Source: Kwoniella botswanensis
Taxonomy: Eukaryota > Basidiomycota > Tremellomycetes > Tremellales > Cryptococcaceae
Assembly (NCBI RefSeq): GCF_036426115.1
Contig: NC_088599.1
Location: 4,154,001-4,218,000 of the forward strand
DNA: 64,000 bases
Direction: 5' to 3'
In this document: positions 51,117 to 61,782 of the stretch, piece by piece
Layout: each line of letters starts with the position of its first letter
Numbering within the stretch: the stretch's first letter is position 1
Notes under the pieces: model-generated
Told to the model about the DNA's origin: nothing
What the model saw: the letters and a program-made list of their open reading frames with translations, nothing else
Databases searched by the model: none
Translations under genes and position numbers: made by a program

Positions 51117-51619
51117 ATGAAACACAAAGCTTTGACGGTTCTCATTTTTGCCACCCTCTCCTCGTGCTTGTCGGCGGACTATCATGCCAAATTCTTCAGC
51201 GGGTGAGTGGACAAAGTTCGCTGATGTCACATTCCACTAGGAAGCCGAACTGAACTTCTTGGATATACGGTAAGTAGACACCGAATGCAACGAAGATGGT
51301 TCTATCGGCTTTGACATGACCAATCCCGGATGTTTTGCCCAAGCAGGAAGACATCTAGTCTATATTCCCAATAGTGGATTTTTAGGTGATCAGTTTTGCC
51401 TGGTGATGGATGACTCATGGAGATGACCATTGCGGATGTCAAGACAAAGGGTATGATTTCAGTTCAACCGGGTTTTGCGCTCTACTAGATGGTGAAGTCC
51501 AATCCTACAGATTTATTGGTGTGAGAATATGCCTTATCTCCATCAATTCATGTGATTTCCTACTAACCCTGATTCATGATGTACTTCGTTAGGGCTCTTG
51601 TGGTGTCAACACCTGCTAG
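51117..51619 (+). pseudogene. Small secreted Cys-rich protein, array copy 3 (apparently broken)
   Basis: Recognisable first exon (signal peptide MKHKALTVLIFATLSSCLSA, then DYHAKFFS), second exon (DTECNEDGSIGFDMTNPGC, then CGCQDKGYDFSSTGFCALLD) and third exon (GSCGVNTC). The reading frame does not stay open across exon 2; about one small break is present. All other parts, including splice sites and the C-terminal Cys, are kept, so the loss looks recent. A sequencing error is possible. Confidence 0.75.
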
Positions 51620-51900
51620 ACACCCCCATCATACTGCAACTCTGTAGTCGGCTTCTGCCACATTCCCCAGGCTTACTAGCTTCCCTATGCCCTACTATGC
51701 CATGATATGCTACTTCACGTATTCATATCACAATTGATCTTCGGATTGTACGCATGCGAGTTAGACTAGTGACGCATCTATCGCCTTTTGACCATGCTAG
51801 TCCTCGGGGTCAGGATCAAAAACGTTGTCTAGACATGTATATGCGTGTGCATGATTCGGGTTGTTGATACGTCATATCAATCAACGTAAGTGTAAGAAAG

Positions 51901-52015
51901 CGTTAGTGGCACCGCATTCGTTCCTATCTAAATAAGCGAAAATCAAGGAGAGACAGACCGTTGGACTAGGATCAAACTAAGAAACTCTTAGTCGTGGATA
52001 GCGTATCCACTAACG
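51901..52015. other. Dense inverted repeats: possible structured RNA or mini-element
   Basis: Between copies 3 and 4. Two adjacent perfect hairpins, each a 7-bp stem with a 3-nt loop: ACTAAGA/TCTTAGT (51976-51992, loop AAC) and GTGGATA/TATCCAC (51994-52010, loop GCG). A 9-bp outer pair CGTTAGTGG (51901-51909) with CCACTAACG (52007-52015) overlaps the second hairpin, allowing alternative folds. A further 6-bp hairpin TTGATA/TATCAA is at 51864-51880. No tRNA arms fit. Nature unknown. Confidence 0.4.
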
Positions 52016-52285
52016 ATAAGATTGGGCTTCATAAACGATTGAGATAGCCGCCAAGAGCGTCCGTCAAACGTGATGCAAGCGTTTAGTCCGATATCAAGCA
52101 TCGATTTTCTCGGTGATCCGGGAGATGGTGAATCGCCAAGCCAGTCATCGGGGCATATAAGAGAATGTCGGTTGAGGAATGGATTAAGGTGACTTTCTTT
52201 CTCAATACAATTTGTTACACACTCTCTGATTCAAGGTCAGCTTATACTGCACGACTGCTCCACCGACGCACTTAATGGAACAACA

Positions 52286-52820
52286 ATGAAATTGATTTTC
52301 GCCGCTATTTTCGCTTTCGGTCTCATTGGTACCACCATGGCCGATAACTTCGCCAACTTCTTCAGTGGTGAGTATTCATAACATAACACTTACGGGTACA
52401 ATTGATCCATTGTCGTGCATCTCCACTCACGTCCCGTGGTACCTCGCAGACGAAAATTGCAACGAAGACGGATCCATCGGCTTCGACATCAACAATCCTG
52501 GATGCTTTGCTCAATCAGGTAGACACTCTGTCTACATCCCCAACAATGGGAACCCATTCAGTTACCACCATTGTCTTGTTCAGACCTATCACAGTGGGGA
52601 ATGCAATTGTCAAAACGCTGGATATGACTTCGGCGCTTCGGGATATTGTCATAAATTAGATGGTAAAGCGAAATCTTATCGATTTATCAGTGTGAGTACA
52701 CGACTCCCTCACCCATGTAGAGTCGTGAGATTATATGCCCAAACACCATGTACAGCGCATTTATGGCTGACCAACGTTCTATTGATATTTCAGGGATTTT
52801 GCGATGAGAATAACTGTTAG
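52286..52820 (+). CDS. Small secreted Cys-rich protein, array copy 4
   Basis: Exons 52286-52367, 52450-52691 and 52794-52820 give 116 aa. Signal peptide MKLIFAAIFAFGLIGTTMA, then DNFANFFSDENCNEDGSIGF, GCFAQSGRHSVYIPN, HCLVQTYHSGECNCQNAGYD, GASGYCHKLDGKAKSYRF, last exon GFCDENNC. Eight Cys. The terminal CDENNC echoes the DENCN at the start of the mature core. TATAAG is at 52156-52161. Confidence 0.87.
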
Positions 52821-53536
52821 ACCGCTTTCTTGGATTCTTCTGAGAGACGGGTTACGGGAGGTATGCATCTCCTAGTGCCTCTGTAGACATGATTTTTGTA
52901 TTCTTTTGGCTGTCACATTTTTGAGACCTTCTTCTCAGACCCATGTATCATGTACAATCTGTTACTTACAGGAGTGGACCGATGCCAGACCATGTCGGGG
53001 ACGGTGTAATCTCGATCTGGCGACCTGTAGTGGCTGACATGCAGCAAAAAGCCTATCGCTCACTATGCTTACATAAGCAGGATGACCTCACCAGTGATAA
53101 AGTATACGCGATGGAACAGCCCAGAGAGTATAAGAACATCTGCGGAAAAGATGCACATCTCTCAGCATGCCTGACGGAAAACGCATGCTCCAATGAAAAG
53201 AAGTGGACTTTAATGGATCGGGACGTATGACGCATGTTTTTGGTGACGATCATAAATGGTAATCTTCTCCACTTCGTAGCTAAACACAGAAAGAGTTACA
53301 GTGAGGATGCAGATCAATCGTTCGCTCAGACAGGTGACCATGCGTTCTAATTGTATGCCCTTGAAGCCGGATGGTCGACATGTCTCTCATTTCCCTACCT
53401 GTCTTTTTGTATGAAAGACATGTATACGATTGACAATAATTATCTTTCGGGTCAAAAAAAAAAAGTAAATTTTGATCTTTGGTCTCTTCCCATCCTTTCT
53501 TTCATTCGACTATACATACAAACCAAGCCCTTCAGA

Positions 53537-54051
53537 ATGCGATTTATTCTCTCCATGATAACCTTCCTCTGCTTTGCCACCAAAGTGTCAGCGGACAACT
53601 TTGCAAACTTCTTCGTAGGTGAGTATCTCGACATGCTTGTGTGGTGTATGTCAGAGCTTTGTTGATGACCTGTATCTCAGATGAGAATTGTAATGAAGAC
53701 GGCTCAATCGGATTCGAGCTGAGCAATCCCGGTTGTTTCGCTCAGTCTGGTCGGCACTCAGTCTACATCCCCAATAACGGTATCCCTTGGACAGCCTACT
53801 ACTGTCTTGTGATCACCAACGACAGTGACGAGTGCAATTGTCAAACTGAAGGGTTTGAGTTTCAAGCGGATGGATTCTGCCATGTCCTTTCTGGAGATGC
53901 TAAGTCCTATCGATTCATCAGCGTGAGTACTTGACGCTCACTACTAACGAACTATCCTACTGTCGCCACCCTCTACCAGCATGATGAGAGCTGACTACTG
54001 GTGTATTGCTCGTTCTCAATACAGGGCGGTTGCGATGAGAACAACTGCTAA
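53537..54051 (+). CDS. Small secreted Cys-rich protein, array copy 5
   Basis: Exons 53537-53618, 53681-53922 and 54025-54051 give 116 aa. Signal peptide MRFILSMITFLCFATKVSA, then DNFANFFVDENCNEDGSIGF, GCFAQSGRHSVYIPN, YCLVITNDSDECNCQTEGFE, QADGFCHVLSGDAKSYRF, last exon GGCDENNC. Closest to copy 4 by the SGRHSVYIPNNG block and the identical CDENNC end. An A-run lies about 75 bp upstream; no clear TATA box. Confidence 0.87.
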
Positions 54052-55146
54052 ATGAGGGGAGCTGTATGACTGCGACTCGATCGGCCTACTGTCTTGATCT
54101 CTGTTATTTAGCTTCCACAATATTGTTCACAGACTATGTCGTTGGGGCTCATACTGTATATGCATGATTTTAAACATCTTTTTAGTAGCGATTAAGGCCA
54201 TGATTGCATCAGTATCACATCGTACTAGCACGATACATACCGGCAAAACGTCTGGAGAAAAAGAACAGATCTGCAATCGTTGAGTATAACGAGAAAAAAT
54301 AGACGATGTCAGTGCCTGTTTGAGTAATGATATTATGGGTGATCGAAGTCAACTTCCTTCTTCTCTCGATCGAGCTGAAAGATCAGCTGGAAAAGAGTCA
54401 CCGAGTTATTTTTAGCAATTCAAAAAGCTATAAGAAGTTGTTGCAGCTGTAGTATGGGCTCATAATCCCTCAAATTATGCCGATACCTGAATTCGTAGGT
54501 TCATCTTCGACACACCGCTCAAACATCCCATAACGCGCAATATGAGATGGATTTTTACAATCAATACCAATGCTGTTATAGGAGGCTTGCGCTCCGAATA
54601 AATGTGTTTAACATTCCCTCGAAATATGCCACACGGTTTGAGTGTGTTGGCGGCTCAGTATTGTACACCTGCAGGATGTATACTGGTGCATGTCTCCCTC
54701 AGCCTTTGTACATCCTGATCCATCTGCAAATCATATGATCAAGTATTGACCGTCAGTCAGCAGAGGTCTTACTCTCATCAAGAAGATCGCCCCAATATTA
54801 AGAGAAGTCTAACACAAGAGTTGGTCGAGGCATAGACAACGTATCCTCCGCTCAGTACGCCGGTGTATCCTTTGGACTAGTAACCCAGTGCGTGGTTAGT
54901 AGCGATATCATCACAGCATCGTCATCTGATCGAGCACAAAACATCCATCAACGACGCAGGGAACGTTGTCACCGCGCAGTAATCGAGATGCCTCGAATTT
55001 CATAAGTCGGGTGAACGGCATGACATCACATGCTGAGAACATAAGACATATGCATATATAAGCTTGGTGTGCATTCGTAATGACTTACCATCTTTTCATA
55101 ACAACTCACCTACTACCCACCAAGAAACAATCACAAGTCGAACCTC
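54052..55146. other. Spacer between array copies 5 and 6
   Basis: About 1.1 kb; no family remnant or other gene found. TATATAAG at 55055-55062 is the likely TATA box of copy 6. Confidence 0.5.
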
Positions 55147-55670
55147 ATGAAGTTCATCATCGCTACTATCGCTTTGCTTGGTCTTGTTTCAGCCGACAAG
55201 TACGCCAACTTCTTCACAGGTAAGCTTCACTCTGTTTACAATCATCAGTTCCCTGATCACATGGGGATTCGCAATTCGGATCTCATGGCTGAGCTTCTGA
55301 AAAAATTCTTGCTGCAGACGAAAATTGCAATGAAGACGGATCCATTGGGTTCAACATGGACAATCCCGGATGTTTCGCTTGGGCAGGTGCCAAATCAGTC
55401 TACATCCCCAACAACCCTATCGACTGGAACCAATACTATTGTCTTGTGCAAACATACGATAGCAAAGAATGTAACTGTCAAAACGACGGATACGAATTCC
55501 AAGCTACTGGATTCTGTCATGAGCTTGATGGAAAAGCTCAAAGCTACAGATTTGTCGGTGCGAGTCATCGAACACGAAAACCCCGCTGTGTTTCCCGACA
55601 GCATTTTATCCCACTTCTTTTCCATCTCGGTGAATACCCGACAAAGTACCACACCTTTCAAGAGGTCTGA
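55147..55670 (+). CDS. Small secreted Cys-rich protein, array copy 6, altered C-terminus
   Basis: Exons 55147-55219 and 55318 onward. Signal peptide MKFIIATIALLGLVSA, then DKYANFFTDENCNEDGSIGF, GCFAWAGAKSVYIPN, YCLVQTYDSKECNCQNDGYE, QATGFCHELDGKAQSYRF. At the usual second donor (55560) the sequence is GCGAGT instead of GTGAGT, and no CDENNC exon is found downstream. Either a GC donor joins to a different exon, or translation runs on to the stop at 55670, giving a tail ASHRTRKPRCVSRQHFIPLL and onward. The extent given is the read-through form. Confidence 0.7.
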
Positions 55671-55864
55671 CGCAGCTGGGATCAGATTCAAGGGAGTGGA
55701 AGGATGCCCACCGGTAAGGGTACAACATTCCTTGCGGAAACTTGACTTAAGTTCGAATCATGTAAAATACTTTCTTGGACTTGATCAACGACTACAATAC
55801 ATTATCCTTATCTTTTTGCCCCTTCACACTGCCCGACCAGAACTATTCCATAATTTACTGTACG

Positions 55865-56688
55865 ATGCCTACTTTACCTGATGGTACACTCCTGGCCACA
55901 TCAGGACACCTCCGATTAGCTTCAATCGTCAATGATCCCGACTGGTGTCAAGCGGATTTGGAGCTCACATGTCCCAATCAGAGCTGTAAGCAGAAATCGC
56001 TTATCAGCATGATTGGCAATAGGTACGAGGGCAGAATGGGAGATTTGATGATTCGTAATACCTCTGGAGCAATTCTTACTTGTCCCTACTCTAACTGTGC
56101 GATGCAAGTGGGCGTTGTGAATCCACTGTTCAATCCTACCGTCTATGCTTCAATGATTACCGACAGCGTAAATTCAAGTGAAATCAAAGAGTTTGATATC
56201 TCCGAGTCAGCCACTAGGTAAGCTCACGTCTTATTGTACCATTTGCCCATTAAAGTGTATCGATACTCATTCTTAGATTCAGGATAAGCAAAGACTCTGC
56301 TCGGGCGTTCTATAATGCTCATCGACGATATACTGGTCCAAAGATCCTACCTGATATAGTCTTCTTCGGTCATACCAGAATGAATAACAAGTATACCAAC
56401 ACTAAAAGCATCGAAACGATCAAGCCACACTTCAAAATTACCCAGTACCCTCTATCACAAAGTACAGCCATGTCACCTCAGTACGAACAATACAGCACGT
56501 TACAGCCTGACGGCGAACCTGTTGAAATCGATGTTGTTCCGACGTTTTTGGGGTATGAAGATACATCGGCTCACGATCGTTATGATGGTGTGTATACTTA
56601 TGAAGTCGCAGAGGGAGGAGAACAATCCTCTTCCACATTGCTGGATATAGACACGTATGGCATACCCACGAAGTTTACTTATAATTGA
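55865..56688 (+). CDS. Hypothetical protein with CP..C and CPYxxC motifs
   Basis: Exons 55865-56217 and 56277-56688 join in phase 2 to 254 aa, starting MPTLPDGTLLATSGHLRLAS. The first half has ADLELTCPNQSCKQKSLISM and AILTCPYSNCAMQV, two Cys pairs that could bind zinc, then SEIKEFDISESAT. The second half has YNAHRRYTGPKILPDIVFFG and a polar tail ending GIPTKFTYN. No signal peptide or membrane helix. No known family recognised; order and spacing recall the protein at 37155. First ATG used. It begins only 195 bp after array copy 6. Confidence 0.6.
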
Positions 56689-57106
56689 TATTGGTGTTCT
56701 TGATCATCAACATCTCGGGGAACAGTCAAGATAATGGATCGACAAAAGAGGTACATTCTAGATATCACTGTGATGTAGAAGTGTGTGCGCTTCAAATCAA
56801 ATCATTCACCATGTATTACGTTTTGACATATACGCGATGTATTGCAAGAAACACGATTACAAGGAAGACAATGTTTAGGTATCCCGCGTTCCAGAATGTG
56901 AATATAGACTGTAATCTCCCACTCGTAACGCATCATTCCAAGATCCACCTTCTCTTCCAATCACCTTCACACGAAGACCATTCAACCGATTCGACAAGCG
57001 ACTGCACATGCTCGAGATCAATATTCCCACATGTCATACTGAATGTATTCCCTTCCGCCACCTCTCTCATCTCCAACTCTCGTTGCGATCTGGATCTAAG
57101 CCATCA
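56689..57106. other. Convergent 3' intergenic region
   Basis: 418 bp between convergent stops; no gene or motif noted. Confidence 0.45.
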
Positions 57107-59320
57107 TCATATGGCTCTCTTGCAAGAAGGGCAGAGCCACACGATATCACGAGGCGCAGGGTCAAACTCCATCCCCCAAATATCGGTCCACTCTTTGATC
57201 ATCTGTTCAATGACCTCTACCTGTGCTGGATCAACTTTGATATCTCCTCGTTCTCTAATCTTCCTATTGTGTAAGATTATCTGCCTGGCTCGCATGATAT
57301 ATCTCGCATTCCCTACTATACCAGTATCGAGCGTTCCTCTCACAGCCGGAAACTCAGCTATCCTGAATATCATTTCTGGTAAATGCTGATCTGCAAGTTT
57401 GTTTTTCTCCAACTCTTCTGGACTGATTTCTGGGACCAGACCTTGAGGATCTTCTATTTTCCCATTGATAGTCCCGTTCGATGTTCCTTTTGAAGGAGTA
57501 CGATGTTTCTCCTTTTCAATCTTCACCTTCACTTTCTCCGTCTTGATCCCGTAGCTGTCTTTTATGGATGCCCAATCGAGCTCAGTAGGATCCTGGTCGA
57601 ACGGTATCTTCTCGGCAGGAGTGGTTAAGCCATAATCTTGAAGCAGAGACATCAGTTGTACACCTGATGTGATGACGTCCTCGATCAACGAAGGAGTTGC
57701 ATCTCGTCGATGTATATTCTTCCAGTCCAGACAACCGAGATGGAACCATTTGAGACAGTCTGGAGGAGTGTGAGCATCCCAACAGTTATTAGCTAAACCA
57801 CCACAATCCAAGGAATGAAAGGTCAGAATGCATGTTGAGGCTTACTTTCATGAGCACATAATGCCATGGGTTCTTCTCTATCCAATAATGGTCGATATGG
57901 ATCGCCGCAGTAACACGTCGACTCCCTCAGTGGCTATACAAGCGCACATCAGTATCCCTCCTCGTGTTCAACGATAGATGTGCAAACACTCACAAAGAGA
58001 TGCTTCGATGGCCCAGCCTCCGACACCCGACCTTTCTTCGATTTTGATTCCCCGTGTCCGGCACCTCGTCTCGATGAGAGCTGATTACCGTCAATTTATC
58101 AGTACATTATAGCAATGAAGATCTCGTCCAGAACATACCGCTGCAGTTTCCTCGGCGGTAGGTGTCCTAGCTTCACTTCGGACAAATATACTATTACGGC
58201 TGAAGGGAGCTTGCATGGGATTGCGTTCGTCTAATTCGATTACCGAGGCAGAACCTGCTCAAGCATCAAAAGAAGAGGTGTCAGAACCAAGAGACAGTGT
58301 AAACAGGGTAACTACTTAGTCTGACCCCGTGCATTGTTGAGTCTGGAGGTATATCGATACGTACTTTCAACGGCTCCCACAGGTTGTAATCCATCGCATT
58401 CGGGTCCAAGCATGAATATTTCTTTTGGACCAGCTTTGCTTCGAGGTCTATGATACACCTCATCAGAGACACATCTTTTTCGGAATGTGAGTTGATGGAT
58501 TGTCATGATGAACTCACAATCCAGTTCGCACCGCTTGATCTTTACATTCCGCCAATGTCCTACACATCCATCGTATCCTCCTATAGAGCCGTTGAGTTGG
58601 ATTGTGCAAACATAACAGAAGCAGGAAAACCCATACTTACATCCAGACATAACTGGTATCCTTCGCTCTAATCTCAATGATTTTACCTATCCAATAACCA
58701 GCTTCCCAGTGATGATCACCTTCAGTCTCGTCCATGTGAATTTTAGCCAATGGCAGGGGTGCGGACTCTTTATCCTTTTCCGAAATAGACGCTGGGCTAT
58801 GACTGGTGAGCAATGAGCTTCGCGGTTTCTTGCTGAGCGGACCAAGCGAATGCGAAGAGTCACTATAGGGGTTACGAGCGTCTGTTTTGGCTAAGAGATC
58901 TTCGTGTGCGAGCCATACGCTTTGAGGCTATCAGCGTTGCATGGAATGCGTCATTACAAAGGAGAGCTTACTATTGACCGATAGAGTATGAGTTATTGGG
59001 TGGAACTATCGTGTATGCCCTTCCGACATCAATTCTCCTCTACAATTATAATCATGTTGTGTTCGATACTTACGAAGGAATGATCTAGACAACCAAATCA
59101 GCTCGATTTCACTTCGCTGGAGAAGTTAGACATCACTCACTTGAAGCGCTTTAGACCTTTGAATGCTTCTTCAGAGCTGTACCAAGAGAGTTAGCAGAGG
59201 CTCACGATGACCTCATCAACGATGAACTCACGGGGGGGACCAGGAAGTCAGTGATAATTCCACTTGTTCCACGTCTTTCTCCTCTTTCACCGATTCGGCC
59301 TTTCGTTTCTTCGACGACAT
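57107..59320 (-). CDS. BAH-domain chromatin protein with a split PHD-like finger
   Basis: Starts MSSKKRKAESVKEEKDVEQV, a basic nuclear-type N-terminus. The BAH domain follows: RAYTIVPPNNSYSIG joined to QYVWLAHEDLL, a Ser/Lys insert, GYWIGKIIEIRAKDTSYVWM joined to RIRWMCRTLAECKDQAV, then EVYHRPRSKAGPKEIFMLGP. After a basic linker, a PHD-like series appears: CYC, LCAHENC and KWFHLGC (57.9-57.7 kb). The last pair, WLCPSCK, comes only at the very C-terminus about 190 residues later, after a helical insert with YIMRARQIILHNRKIRERG. Several exons; splicing near 59,020-59,140 is uncertain because a tiny exon there does not fit the frame. Likely binds histone tails. No specific orthologue recognised. 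Confidence 0.7.
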
Positions 59321-59629
59321 TTCGTTCAAGCAATAGAAAAGCACAGTAGGTCACTCTTCAGGTTTCCTGGTCTGTGAGTAATATGCATATGGCGATGAAG
59401 AGGAAAGAGGGAGAGAAGAAGAGGGAGTATGTTGTCATGTTGTCATGTTGGTTGTGCGACGCGTTCATTCCTTTTATCGCTCTCGAAAAGTGGAGGATCG
59501 CTCTCGAACTTCTTTATTTTGAATTTCTCTCTTTCTCAAGGCTACAGCACGATCGTAACTCCAAAGCATATCCGGCTTGGTCGCGCGGCAGGCGACAACA
59601 GAGGAGACAGACCAAGAGATCGAGCAGGA
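59321..59629. other. Divergent promoter (BAH protein / tRNA thiouridylase)
   Basis: 309 bp between divergent starts. Contains a repeated GTTGTCATGTTGTCATGTTGG string at about 59430-59452. No other motif noted. Confidence 0.5.
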
Positions 59630-61529
59630 ATGGCTCTTGTGGGCGTAAGAACCATTCTACCAGGCTTGGGCCCTTCTGCAGGCCCATCGAGAATTGCAGC
59701 TCGATATGTACCTCGCAAAAGTATTAGAACTCCTGTATATGGATATGCGAGCAGAAGAAGTATAGCTACTACTGTCTCGCAGAGAGATGTTGATAGGTTG
59801 ATACCAAGTCTGGAGGATCTCGGGCTGCAAGCAGGTGATGATGGTGCGTAGATTCATTTCGATTCCTGATCACATTGTTACCATGGGTTTATTATACGCT
59901 AATGTCATCCTTCTTACATAGTCACAGTAGCAGTCTCAGGCGGTGTCGATTCAGCTACGACACTGAGGATGTTATGTGAACTGGTGAGCAGAGTGTACGG
60001 CATATTTCCGTCCTTCTATGCTGATCGACGTTGTTTCGATCAGCCCCTCAACCTCGATGTGATATTCATGCGCAATTGGGATCCTCTCCTATCAGAATCC
60101 CCTTCCAGTAGGGCCGATGATCCATCTTACTCCTTATCTTATCAATCGAGCAATACAAAATCAGGTTGTCAATGGGAAAAAGACTGGAACGATGTGATAT
60201 CTTTGACACGATCGATCGGAATATCGCAGGATAAAGTGAGATTAGTGGATCTAAGTAAAGAATATTGGAGTAGGGTGTTTGAGCCATCTATTAATGTCTG
60301 GGAAGGAGGTGGCACACCGAATCCCGACGTGGATTGTAATAGGTACGTGGTCTCAACTGAAAGGACGATATGATGACTTACCTACTCATATCCTGATTGT
60401 AGAGAAATCAAATTCGGTGCTTTGATGGAACATCTTCCAAAGCGTTCGCGACATTTCTTAGCCACAGGTCATTATGGTCATGTCGATCATACATCCGAAC
60501 AATCCAGACTGATGAGAGCAAAAGATCATACGAAAGATCAAACCTATTATCTATCACAGATGACCGAATCGCAACTGAACAGAGTGAGCAATTATACAAT
60601 GGGTCTTCATAATTCTCAAACTTGTTTTGCTGATGATAATTTTGGTTGAACTTGAACAGGCAATCTTACCCCTTGGCAAATTAACTAAATCGACTGTTCG
60701 ACAATTAGCCAATTACTGGAATCTACCCAATGCGAATAAAGAGGAATCTATGGGTGTGTGCTTCATAGGTGAAAGAGGGAAATTCGGGGATTTCATTTGT
60801 GAATGACTTTCAGAACAGTCAATTCAGTACACTGTGAGATCGATGTGCTGATTTGATAGTCGATGATCTCACTCAACAGCCCAGTACACCTCACCACCAA
60901 CTACTCAAGGTCACATCGTGTCATTGTCAGGTGAAGTTCTAGGTGAACACAAAGGATTATGGTACTACACCATCGGCCAACGAGCGAAAATTGCCAATCA
61001 ACTTAAACCCTTGTTCGTTGCGAAGAAGGGAGTAGGTAAGGATAATAATGATATCCTCGTCGTTCCAGGAAAGTGAGTATTGATGATCAAGCCATATTCC
61101 TTTATCTATACAACAATGAGGCTGACCGGTGATCTTCATTCGTTTAGGGATCATCCTATGTTGAAATGTACGAGCTTGACGACCGATAAATTCCATTGGA
61201 TCCATGGTTCATGTCCTACCGAAATGATAGGGAACGACGTTGAGAGGAAGATCAACGTTCAAGATCGATATAGGATAAGTCCTGTATTTGCAAAGATCAA
61301 GGAAACAAATGACGGCACTGGCGGGTGAGTCGTTACTTATGGCCTTGATTCGGGGTTCTGAGTCTGCTAACTCCTTTACATTATTCTTAGCGTCATCATA
61401 GACTTACCTGAGCCTCTATTGGGAGTATCACCCGGTCAAGTTGCTGCGATCTGGTATGGCGACTGGTGTCTTGGTAGTGGGGTGATACGGGATACCCAAT
61501 GTTTAGGAGAGGAAAGCGTGTTTAAATAA
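59630..61529 (+). CDS. SLM3: Mitochondrial tRNA-specific 2-thiouridylase (MnmA/TRMU family)
   Basis: Makes the 2-thio group of wobble uridine in mitochondrial tRNA-Lys, -Glu and -Gln. The N-terminus MALVGVRTILPGLGPSAGPS, with many Arg and no acids over about 45 residues, looks like a presequence. VTVAVSGGVDSATTLRML is the PP-loop; DVIFMRNWDPLL follows. TPNPDVDCNREIKFGAL carries the first catalytic Cys and EESMGVCFIGERGKFGDF the second. FLATGHYGHVDH, AKDHTKDQTYYLSQM and LWYYTIGQRAKIANQL are further family blocks; the C-terminal barrel ends at 61529. About eight or nine exons. MTU1 is the alternative name. Confidence 0.93.
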
Positions 61530-61782
61530 TACATCCAAGGAGTCCATGAGGAGAAATCTGCATTAGAATCAATATCATATATACGCAATCTTGTTGTACT
61601 GTATTACAACTCAATGAAACGGCATTGCTCATCATGTAGTCGTGGTCCCAGTCATCGCAGCTCTCATGAATCATGATTATCCCAAATGCATAGAATGGAG
61701 ATCATCTTGATCTGAAATACCTTTCAATCTCGTCTGAAGCTGCACAATATCTATATACAATACCTCATCATCATCCCGTTAT

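Larger units (their letters stand above)
48590..55670 (+). repeat. Tandem array of six small secreted cysteine-rich protein genes
   Basis: Six same-strand copies start at 48590, 50119, 51117, 52286, 53537 and 55147, spaced about 1.0-1.6 kb. Every copy has a signal-peptide exon ending in ADxxANFFx, a phase-1 intron, a 239- or 242-bp second exon opening with D-x-x-C-N-x-D-G-S-I-G-F, and (except the last) a phase-0 intron and tiny third exon giving GxC....C. Second-exon consensus blocks are NPGCFAQAGRxSVYIPN, CLV, CxCQ, TGFC and KSYRFI, for eight Cys in total. Four copies have a TATATA/TATAAG-type box 85-130 bp upstream. The spacers share no obvious long repeats, so the duplications are not very recent. 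Confidence 0.9.
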
